Assembly (NCBI RefSeq): GCF_001039355.2
Contig: NW_019774748.1
Coordinates: 330,454 to 394,453 of the forward strand
Direction of reading: 5' to 3'
DNA length: 64,000 nt
Origin: Lingula anatina
Lineage: Eukaryota > Brachiopoda > Lingulata > Lingulida > Lingulidae
This document shows, in pieces, positions 54,901 through 64,000 of this stretch; the first letter of the stretch is position 1; each line of letters starts with the position of its first letter. A model generated the notes under the pieces. It ran no database searches. It had not been told where the DNA came from and was given only the letters and a program-made list of their open reading frames with translations. A program made the position numbers and the translations under genes.

Positions 54901-57900
54901 GCACAAAGCATAACCCTTCGTCCAATTTATACCTTCTAACCAATAGGAAGGTCTTTATTGCCGGTGATAAGGCTAATTTGACCTTAGAATTAGAATTAGA
55001 ATTATTGGCTAATTGAGCAAGGAGTGCCATTGTGCTAGATGTCATATCCAGTGAGCCAAGTGTGTACTTACCCCCAACTTTAGCGCCGTATGCCACGCCT
55101 ACTCCACACAGGTTGTCATTTGGTTGCATGGCAATCTCTCCTGCACAGCGAGTCCCGTGTCTGAAAGTACATTAGTGCTTTTTATGTTTTCATGCTTTTT
55201 ATGTTTTAAACTTGTTCTAGTTTTTCTAATTTTTTCAAACTGTTAATCTTGTTATAGATAGATAAACATTGACCAAGTCTAATTATTATTTTTACATTTC
55301 AAGTATAGATGGAACTCATTTAACCATTTTCGTTTCGTCATGTAGAGAGGCACAACGACAACGTGTCACTTTTTTTCACGTAGACGTACAAATTTGGAAT
55401 TGAAAAATCAACAAGTGGACGCGTGAACGTGTGTCTACACCGTATTGTAGTACAGCCGTTCGCCCCCTATTACATGTATATAGGTTAAGAATATTTATAC
55501 CATGGGCATTTTTCTATTCACATTTATTGCTTTAATAGGGAAGTCTCGTTTCTACAAAAATGCCTAATGCAACTTGAATATTTGAGAATATTACGGCAAA
55601 CAAATGGCATCAAATAGGAAAGAAGAAGAAAAATAATATATACCTGTTCTGATCCAAAGCATCATATCTAGGGGAAGGGTCGCTGTCACCTCCGTTTAAA
55701 TCAGTACTTGCATATGGATCCTACAAAAGACAGAAAACTCCAGGTGAGACTGCTATAAGAAAAGGAAAAACATGACTTCCGGTTTCCATGGACAGCGATG
55801 CTTGTGTGACAAGTGCAGTTCTCTGCTTTGCACTCGTCTTTTTTCATGCAAAGTAGCATGTAGCATGTAGTATTCGAGCCTAATTTTAAACGACTTGTAT
55901 ATACTAAATGGCTATAGGTGCATGGCCAGAAATAATTTTGTTTGAAGTAGACCGTACATAAGTGATTGATTTAAACCAAACTTACATAGCTGGCTCTGAG
56001 ATCAGGATGTGTCCATTCAAGCCCTGGAAAGAGAGAAGTGACATGGGCATCAACGGTTTCGAAGACTTTTTCTCCGTCATCAAAATTTACAAACAAAAAT
56101 GAGATAAACACTTAATATTTCACGATAAAAGAGTCGAAACTGACAAAACAAACCTACACGCAAAAACTCATCTTTAATCCACAGCGATGAATTTGACGCA
56201 ACGTGGAATGTCTTAAAGGAGACAACCCCTTCCAGTCAATTGTATTTCCGTGCCGTTAGAGTTATCATAAATCATTTAGTATCAGTGATTAGCGATAGTT
56301 TACGATTGTCTCAATGACGCGCGACAAGCTTTCTCCATTAGGCTCATATGATCATTTTTCGTAAAGGTTATCTTAAATAAATCGGTGGGCGCCACAAAAT
56401 TCTCCCATGTAAAACATTAAAAAATCACTGTTGAAAAGCATTGCTGAATATCAATCTAAATGCAGTATTAGTATAACAACCTCTCTTTCCGATCGTCAGT
56501 AGCTGAACCTAGAGTAGGAGAGAATTTAGAATTTAGATCTATCATATCGCACGTATTAAGTACCTAAATTATTTTGAAATCCATGTAGAATAGAGACTGC
56601 ATGTGTTAGTGAACGAGCATTAAGTACTGGAAAATTATTATTATTATTATTGTTGTTGTTGTTGATGTTGTCGTCGTCGTTGTCGTTGTTGCTGCTGCTG
56701 TTGTTGTTGTGATATTCATTCCGAATGCCCACTATTTACCCAAGGAACCTCACGAAACCAATCCCCACCCCTATCCGCAACCCCTTACCATCATCAGGAA
56801 TGGATATGACTACGCCTTTCCCAGTCACTTTGTACTTATCCCAGGCCTCCACCACTCTGAGGTCGGCGTGTGAAGTGGGGTTTCTCCTCTTGTCTGAGTC
56901 CTGATGTGTCTGGAACAGACAGAGGTAAAAAATTACTGCAGTGAAAGTTACATTCTAGAGTAAAAACGTAAAACAAAATAAAGTGCTCGTCAGCTTCATG
57001 TTGTTGTCGTTGTCTTTTTCTGTCTTAAGAGAGGCTTTTAAAACGAGGCAACATTTCTGTTTTTAAAAAAATCGTGGAACATGAAGCGGTACTTTACAGC
57101 TGATGATGATGGGAAAGGTATCTTGTTTAAAGACTTGAAAAAATGTTATGTTATGTCATGTTATAAATAACTCTTATAAGTTTAGCTGTCGTGTGAAAAA
57201 CAATTTATTGTAACTTTGGGTATAAACGCCTGTATCTATATATAGCTTAAACAGGGTAATATAAAAAAAGATGTAGAAATCACTTCATAATGGCCTTTTA
57301 GGTAAAACGAACCAATAAAATAAAATTAAATTAAATAAATCAGTTAAATTTCAATTTAGAATTTAAAAATCAGGTATCTTTTGAACACATGTTAATTACC
57401 CAGTATCAACAGACGAATGATTATATGTGTAAAAAGTTACATACCAAATACCATTCATGTGACCAGTTTGGGTCATGAAATGGCTCAATGTGAGGTGGAT
57501 CGTCTTCTTTTATATTGCGTGGAATGTAGCCTCTCTTAACCCTGCTCTTGCTCTGCTGTTGCTCTGCCCAGTGAACCTAAAACGAAAATGAAAAAAAAAT
57601 TAAAATGTCGTGTGTCTGAAGAGGACGTTGACTTTAATTCATTATTGCGTGTCTTGATGCAAAATAAAACTTCAAACGTTTTACTGGAGATAACTCATAA
57701 GTAAAGTTTACGTGCTTTACTGAAACCAATTTAATTGCCACTCTGTGAAATATCAAGAGGGGTGAACGACCTGGAGATTGCACGTTATACACGTACTTGT
57801 GGATGATCAACCAGTCTCTTTACGTGAGTGTGGGCACTTCGCCGAGAGCGCGCAGGGACATCTTTGTGGGCAAGGAGATAATAGTCATCGAGTGCTCCAA

Positions 57901-57901
57901 T
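48719..57901 (-). CDS. PCSK1: Proprotein convertase, PC1/3-like (PCSK1), 14 exons, first exon missing
   Basis: Exons in transcript order: 57901-57797, 57576-57445, 56909-56789, 56023-55986, 55720-55644, 55160-55072, 52745-52573, 52262-52050, 51635-51535, 51051-50818, 50388-50231, 49867-49734, 49203-49072, 48910-48719. Total 1899 nt, or 632 residues plus stop, all phases consistent. The family is Ca-dependent serine endoproteases that cleave prohormones after paired basic residues in secretory granules. Visible: prodomain with secondary (RSRR) and primary (RVKR) cleavage sites; catalytic Asp (PDDG), His (HGTRCAGE), oxyanion Asn (GPNDDG) and Ser ([11 protein letters not shown]); and the P domain. 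Asn at the oxyanion position excludes PC2, and there is no Cys-rich region or membrane segment, which argues against furin and PC5/6. The prodomain (VHWAEQQ) and P domain (NWxFxSVHxWGENPxGTW) fit PC1/3 best. Signal peptide and N-terminal prodomain were not found. Confidence 0.92.
49072..49203 (-). CDS. PCSK1: Convertase exon, end of P domain and linker
   Basis: A 132-nt phase-0 exon. It begins [17 protein letters not shown], the last strands of the P domain, then a Lys/Pro/Asp-rich linker ([13 protein letters not shown]). Acceptor 'gtttgtgtag', donor 'gtacgtg'. Confidence 0.9.
49475..49710. repeat. Degenerate minisatellite in a convertase intron
   Basis: Repeated phrases 'tgtgttaggtg..ttgagattgg..ttac' and 'acagattggxtacgac' recur at least five times with a variable period of about 35-60 bases. 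It ends directly before the exon at 49734. Confidence 0.55.
49734..50388 (-). CDS. PCSK1: Convertase P-domain exons
   Basis: Exons 50388-50231 and 49867-49734. The first encodes [20 protein letters not shown] and [14 protein letters not shown]; the second encodes [20 protein letters not shown] and [15 protein letters not shown]. This beta-barrel P (homo B) domain is needed for folding and Ca/pH dependence of the family. The DTS..GLKNW segment is closest to PC1/3-type P domains. Confidence 0.92.
50818..52745 (-). CDS. PCSK1: Convertase catalytic-domain exons, oxyanion Asn through catalytic Ser
   Basis: Exons 52745-52573, 52262-52050, 51635-51535 and 51051-50818. The first has [20 protein letters not shown] with the oxyanion-hole Asn at about 52644-52642. 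The second has [20 protein letters not shown]. The third has [20 protein letters not shown] with the catalytic Ser at about 51587-51585. The fourth has [15 protein letters not shown] through [11 protein letters not shown], which closes the subtilisin domain. Confidence 0.94.
52786..53010. mobile_element. Long-arm foldback element in a convertase intron
   Basis: The left arm ('ccgttcacatg', then tandem 'aaaatctattttct', then 'cggtatcatgtgatcac') and the reverse complement of the right arm ('ccgttcacatgcaaaatcta', then 'cggtatcttgtgatcac') match over about 64 bases. The loop is about 95 bases. It starts about 40 bases upstream of the acceptor of the 52745 exon. Confidence 0.8.
53405..53625. repeat. 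Interspersed foldback repeat, family with 25131-25405
   Basis: Contains 'cactttagcccaaacattag', 'aagataaatcaatagtaact' and the inverted counterpart 'taccactatggatttatctt'. The two halves pair as an imperfect hairpin. It lies in the largest convertase intron (52746-55071). Confidence 0.55.
55072..56909 (-). CDS. PCSK1: Convertase catalytic-domain exons, Asp and His region
   Basis: Exons 56909-56789, 56023-55986 (only 38 nt), 55720-55644 and 55160-55072. They encode [22 protein letters not shown] with the catalytic Asp, then [12 protein letters not shown] (Ca-binding region), then [20 protein letters not shown] with the catalytic His at 55159-55157. Phases 1, 0, 2 and 1 fit exactly. Confidence 0.93.
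56636..56711. repeat. Compound trinucleotide microsatellite
   Basis: A row of different triplets in one frame: TTA repeats, TTG repeats, TCG repeats, then GCT and TTG repeats. It lies about 80 bases from the donor of the exon at 56789. Confidence 0.85.
57445..57901 (-). CDS. PCSK1: Convertase prodomain exons
   Basis: Exon 57901-57797 (105 nt) encodes [20 protein letters not shown] with an internal RSRR site. Exon 57576-57445 (132 nt) encodes [15 protein letters not shown], the primary autocleavage site, then the start of the mature enzyme (GYIPRN...HEWYL). Both are phase 0. The exon coding the signal peptide and the first half of the prodomain should join at 57901 in phase 0. Confidence 0.92.
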
Positions 57902-60900
57902 CTGAAAGAAAAGATTTCAGAGGGCAAGTCAGTCTGAAGATACCGGAGAAGATCTTGAAGCAGGAAATTCAAAAGTCATTTAGACCTCATGTTATTGGCC
58001 GTTATAAAGATGATGAACTTCGAGACGGGGGGCAAGAAAGTTCCCCATTACTACACTCACGTACACAAGCGCGTGTTCATACACACACAAATAACTTCAT
58101 ACGAGATGATCATTTCTAATTTCTGTGTATTAGCTTAGTGTATTGTGTATCGCTGAGAAAGAGAGAGAGAATGAAACCACATTAACAGATTCCACCTTTT
58201 TTAAATTTCGTTACAGGAATGATTTAAATTGTTTCTGAATACGTATATACAAGAGCCTCTGTCGATATACACATTTTATATAAAATTACCATTTAACGTC
58301 ATCCTGCATAGGGCAGAATATACATGTAGGCAGCAGTGTCAATTAAGATGCCTCTGAAAACTGTCTTTCTCTGTCTGCCTCTGAAAGCTGTCAACGGCAG
58401 CAATCTGACTATAACAGCAGTTTTATAAACCTGTCTGTTAAGGAACACTATATTTAGCAGATATTAGGAGGCATTTCCACTTTTCTTGGTCGCTAATTGC
58501 GTATCATTGCTTGTAGCTCATACATATAACGTCCCTTTTATCTCACGGCGAAACGCTATAAAGGTAAATTGTGGCTATATAATGGACTATTTGCCTTTAA
58601 TGATGTGTAGATGGTCTACCTTTAACAATTGCAGACTTTCATGCTAACTCGTGCAGCCTGGTGGTTTGTTGTAATACAACGAATCTTTTAGAAGCGCGCG
58701 CACGTTTTTTTTTAATCAACGAAGACAACAAACGTGTAAATGACGCGGGAAGAATTCCGTCATCACCTATCTTAAAGAACTGCATACATGTGACAGGCGT
58801 TAAGGATGGATTACATTTAAGTCAATCTAAATGCCATTCTTTGATAAAAACCAAGCTGCGCTTGTTGACTTCCACAGTCTTGGGCCTTTCTGCACCATCA
58901 AAGTGTTTAAAATCACAATTTTAAGTCTCTCCTTCCTGTGTCACGAAGTCACAAAATATGCCTAAGGACAAGTTTTCACCACCCGTTAATTCGGGCAGTC
59001 GGCCGTCTTGATGTATAATCCTCGAAGATGAAACTTCACTCCTGTTTTTTTAATCATTTTGCTGCATTAATTGCAAACCCAAGGGGTAGTCTGTCATAAT
59101 GATAATGAAAGAAGTACATACTTACGAAAGAACTGATCCAAGGAAATTGCTTACTAAAAATGGGACCAAACAAAAAGATGTATCAAAATCGAAATAGCTT
59201 TTCAAATATCAGAATGGTCATTTTAATGAAATCTGAGAATTATGAAATTGACTTATCCTTTAAAATGAAGAGCATCATGCATTTCCCCATTACACCGATT
59301 TTTCAATCACGAACAAAAAAAAACTAAATTGAAGAGTCAAATTTCCGTTATGAAATAAATGTACCTAACATTTATATGTAGGCAGTTTCTCGTTTGTTTC
59401 AATAATGCATCATAGAAGAATGATTTTAGAAAATGCGCTTCCGATGTTTGAAATAAACCGTTATTTCTAGGTTCATTTTGTTCTCTCGTATGCTGTAGAA
59501 AAGCGGATATTCAGAGGAACCCAGCCTTCCATCCTCGGTTTATTATGTTTTCTCAGCTCACGCTGGTTCTCCTCGTGACCAAATCACCGAGTAATAACTA
59601 TTCTTGGAAACTAAAAGGGGTCTTGGATTACTCCTAAAGACTGTATTAAGCCAGCTATGTAATTATTAAATTGTGATGTATAGAGGTTTTGTATGACGAC
59701 CTTATCCCGGTGTCGCTTCTCTGCGTCAGTCGTTCTGCCTTTACCTAGAGTTACCATTTGCAGTAAGAATCATTAAAAAGGGTATATTTCATTTAGATTT
59801 TACGTAACCATAATCATTAAATAGAACTGTATTTCCATTTCTTTCATGTGAGTGTTATATTAAAATCATATTCTGGTAGACGAGTTTTACTCTGACAGTT
59901 GTTCATGTTAGACACTTGTCCGAATCAACAGCCAACAACAGTTTGTCGGTGCACAAGCGTTGCTCCGATCAGGATGCCTTGCTGCACGCGGAAGATGAAT
60001 TTATGAAGTACCTTGGCCCTAAGCGTCTGTCAAACCCGGGCTAATTCTCTAGCTGACACCAACCCAATGTCTTCATACAAATTATTAAAACACGCATCAA
60101 TTATGTCCTCTCAACACGTTTTACAGGGATTCCAATCAATTTCTTGTTATCTCATGTCGAACCTGAGTTCTAGAGGTCGCAATTTCCTTCTTAGTCTTAT
60201 CAATCTTGGTTCCATGTGTCAACTCTTGCTGCGTTGAAGGTTTATTCAGCCTACCTTGAAAGGAGGTGCCTTCACATTTAATATGAACAAATGTCAAAAT
60301 TTCCCAAACAAATGATTAATCTCGGACAAGTAGTTCAGACGATGACAATTACACCAAAAGACGTCAATAGTTTTAAGAATAGCGATAATTCTCAATCTGA
60401 AAATGATATTGATACCATGTGAGGAGTTGCGAATGTTTCGAGTTTGTTGCGTGGGAGTGCGAGTGTTTCGGTGTGCGTGTTTGTGTGAAAGACATTGAAG
60501 TAATGAGAAAGTGAGACCTGATTTATGAAAGTTTTTCCCAAAAGTTTGACACCAATACCCAACGATCAATTGTCTACTAAATTCACGCACTGCTTCCTAA
60601 TGCGACACACTGTACTTTTGTTTGATGTGTGATCAAACGCAGTTTCATTTAGCAACTCAACAAATATGCTATATAAACTGACAACCAGCAACTGTTTTTG
60701 TTTCATAATAAAAAAAAGCCCACTGTCACAAAAAAGTCCATAAAATGAATATATGTTTTTATTTCCTCGACCATTTACAGAGTTCACGTTCCTCATTAAT
60801 TAAAACATTCAATTGTACGTCGACTGCTGCACGCGGTAGCACGTGCTGATACTACTAGTACCAATCTACCTACTCGTATTCAAGCACGTTGTGTGTACTC

Positions 60901-63900
60901 TAATAATAAAGGCTTTCTGCCCCTGATAAAGCGTATCTCATTAGTGCTGACTTTGAAGATTATTCTATCGATTAAAACGTAGTGCAGTTTATCTAAAATA
61001 TTAGTAGTCCTAATTAAAAGGTATTATTATATTCCGGCAACGTTGCTTCCTTTCTCCGGTGTGCTGTGCTGTACCACGCAACATTGCTTCTTTTTGTACT
61101 GCAAACCAACAAGCATATTTCAGATTTAGACCATATAAAAGAATATGGCAATTCTAAAAAAGAGCAATACCAGGACCAAATTATACCGACTTAAACTCTA
61201 TCACTCAACAACAGTCTCTTTTTTTCTTCTTCAAAAAGAAAATTTAGCACATCCAAGAGGGAATCGGGTATCTCTTTATGATAGCTGGTTGCAATACATA
61301 CGGCAATTTAACAATGTAAAGGAGACAAGCATTCGACTGCAAGGAGTGTTGGTGCACTTTCATTAATTCGCAAAGCTCTAGCGATATAATCTTAATCAGA
61401 ACTATTCACAATAGGGGCTAGTACGTTGTCATAGGAACATGTAATCGCTACTCTTTTATTATGCAATACATCCTGTGTCCATCTTTCCTTAGTTGTTCAA
61501 CAGATTCTTGAAAGGAAATCAAGTAAAGTAATGCATGTCCGCCAGAGCTTTTGGTTATAACTTTTCAGTTAAAACTTCGTCATTTTTAAAATCGTTCTGT
61601 CATTGGTGGTGGTTCACAGTACAGATTTACTTATAACACATAGACTTTCGACCTCGAGTTGCACTATACAATTACATTAACTTAACACATTCATTCTGGC
61701 CATCAAGTAATTCCCTCCATCAGAGACATGTTGCTTATTCCATTCATAGTTCGTCAACGATCAACTTGTTCTTGGGGGCACGCTGTTTCTTTCTGCCAAA
61801 TTAAAATATGTTGTTTATACAGAATCAGCTTTCTTATGTTATAGAAGAGATCCCACCTTCTTCAAGACTAGGACACGTAGCCTACAGCTTTGTATCAAGT
61901 AACTAGGTATTACTCATTATTAGCTTAGGCTTGCCATCAAAACATATTGAAGCCCGTATTCCTTAGGTTTGATTAGATGATTATTTAATATCGCTAAGGT
62001 TGGTTTGTTAAATATGAATGTTTACCACACTGGCCGTTTTTCCGTATATTTCTAACTTCTAAATAGAATAAACGGTGTCAGCCAGAAGTGGAGAGGTTGG
62101 CTTTGTAAAAGTATGGGATTGGTACCATTTGCCTTATTCACACACTGATAAAAGCTCGTTTCGTTTTTAACCCTTATAATTTAAGTGACATCTATAAGAA
62201 TGAATAAATAATTAGATTCTTTCATATTAGTTAGGTCAACACAGGTAGGCCTACTGTAGGCCAAGATAGGCCTAAGTCAAAACTATCGCATGCCATTTCT
62301 TACAAAACATTTAGAAAAAGCCATGTTAAGTTTGAGAGCAGCACTTAAAATTGTTGGTTCTATGTGACGTTGACATGTGACGTTGCCATGCAATGATACG
62401 TTCGGGCTCAAATTGTGAAAAAGAGAGAAAGGAATGTTTTTTAGTACAAGTGTAAGACTTCGTGACCAAAAAGCGCCGTTGGGGAGGGTCTCCAACACTG
62501 TAGGTCCAACCGCAATGTGCAACTGTTGGTGCTTTTTCATATTTTCTTGGCCATTACGGCTTTCCTATGGTGACCCATAGGTAGAACTACACTTTTACGT
62601 CAGCAATCATGACAGTATTCAAATCTTACAGTACGTGTGTATGTATGTTCAGGATAACCAAAGGATAGTCGCCATCAACGACTCCAGAACAAATCCACCA
62701 ATCAATACAGAGAAATGACACGCCTTGATTCGTCAGTCCGCAAGCTGTATTAACTGAATCTACCTGACAACAGGCACCCCTACCCCGACATCACCAGCAT
62801 TCAAAAAATTTGTTGCCACGTTAAATATTATGACGTGGGTTGTGAATTATTTACAATTTTGCGGCTGAACTACCAACAATTGTCTCTATAAGCCTGCAGC
62901 ACAGACAACTTACCAATACATTATAGATTTGAGTTTTGTAAAAATTTGGCACAAAACCCGTGTCGATGTGAACATGAGATGGAAATTTACCTTAATACTT
63001 GTCAGGGTTCATGATAACAAACTTTTCTGTTTGATGTATTTTCAGCTTGATTTATATATTCATTTATTTATTTTTCATCTTATCAACGGGTGAGACACAT
63101 GCTCATAATGTTGTCGAGAGGTTTGAACAAACACGCAAATGCAACCAGTATTCCATCATCATATTCACTAATGCAGTTATAATATATGTAGACTAACATA
63201 ACTAAGGATAAACAGTTGACCAGCAACATACATGTAACAACAACATTTAAATATCTTGTTATATGCTTCGTGCTGTGTACATGTTGTCCATCCAGGTATC
63301 AATATTTATCCGTAAATCAATATAAGCTCTTGGTACGTGAAATCCGGCGTTAAGCAAGAAAAAGAGCTCTTGAGAATACTGTTAAAACCCGCTGTACATG
63401 TCTGAAAAGACTCTTGATGATGAAGCGATGAAGTCATATAAATTGAGTATTAATACATACCTTCAAATGTAATTCAGGTGATGTAAATTGGTTCATTGTA
63501 CAGAGAGTTAAAGCAAAGGGGCTTAAAGTTAAACAGAAAAACAGTAAATTTGGTGAAGTCTAAATATATCTTTTGAAAGGAATTTAGTACATCATGGGTA
63601 AAAAACAAAAGTCTCAGAAAGGCAAAGACAGTGAATGTTATAATTAGAGCTTTAATAGAGTATTAAATAATATATTAGATATGCCGGTATATTGAAAACA
63701 AAGTATATAAAAATAAAATTTGCGTGGTAACTTTAATAGCGCTTATAAAATATGACGTAGAACTTGGATGAATAAGGTTGCATTTTGGTCCATTATTTTA
63801 TATGTGTAATTTACGACGCAGATAAATGTCTTTGCCTTAAGATATTTATAACGCTGTTGATTTTCAAAGGAACATGAAAATTAACTTGTTGCCGTGCGTT

Positions 63901-64000
63901 GCTTTAAAACTCAATTCAAGTAATGTTGGTAGTGATTGCTTAAATTGCAAAAATGGAAGTCACCCTTAAACAATAGTCCAAATTAGGATAAAAATGTTTT
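57902..64000. other. Upstream part of the convertase gene (intron or flank)
   Basis: No exon with a signal peptide and the missing start of the prodomain was recognised on the minus strand, and no other gene was seen. Either the first exon lies beyond base 64000 or it is too short or diverged to see by eye. The sequence is AT-rich and without long simple repeats. Confidence 0.5.

Noticed and set aside
57778-58119. 113-codon plus-strand open frame
   Set aside because: It is the antisense shadow of the convertase prodomain exon 57901-57797.
60000-60060. Possible first convertase exon on the minus strand with donor 'gtactt'
   Set aside because: The frame that would join in phase 0 contains a stop (V-stop-Q-T-L-R-A-K) and no prodomain-like sequence.

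Overview
This is an animal nuclear genomic window, AT-rich, with intron-containing genes and canonical GT..AG splice sites. It holds microsatellites, small inverted-repeat (foldback) elements and one degenerate Tc1/mariner copy. The protein families and the repeat style suggest an invertebrate bilaterian, most likely a lophotrochozoan (mollusc, brachiopod or similar). That placement is inference. Three protein-coding genes can be assembled exon by exon with consistent reading phase.

(1) About 1.5-11 kb, + strand: an Nkx6-type (NK6) homeobox gene. It has three coding exons and predicts 307 residues, with the NK6 N-terminal motif, an eh1-like motif, a pre-homeodomain motif and a Q50 homeodomain split by an intron. 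A long gene-poor flank (about 11-22 kb) follows.

(2) About 43.5-22.3 kb, - strand: an ankyrin-repeat plus death-domain gene (ANKDD1-like). It has 19 coding exons and predicts 793 residues. Nearly every ankyrin repeat has its own phase-0 exon of 99, 105 or 90 nt. A block of four exons (about 26.1-28.4 kb and again 28.4-32.4 kb) is tandemly duplicated in frame. The two copies differ at only 6 of 402 coding bases by eye. A Tc1/mariner element later entered one copy and a small foldback element entered the other, so each copy preserves the other's empty site.

(3) About 57.9-48.7 kb, - strand: a kexin/furin-family proprotein convertase, closest to PC1/3 (PCSK1). Fourteen exons are recognised, from the mid-prodomain to the stop. 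They cover the catalytic Asp, His, Asn and Ser, the P domain and a soluble acidic C-terminal tail. The first exon (signal peptide and start of the prodomain) was not found; it may lie beyond the right edge.

The rest is introns and intergenic DNA: several foldback families (two copies of a 122/131-bp element, three copies of a 150-170-bp element, a hAT-like element and three long-arm foldbacks) and many simple repeats. No rRNA, tRNA, CRISPR or viral genes were seen. The three genes have no evident joint pathway: Nkx6 is a developmental transcription factor, the ankyrin/death-domain protein is a putative cytoplasmic adaptor, and the convertase processes prohormones in the secretory pathway.
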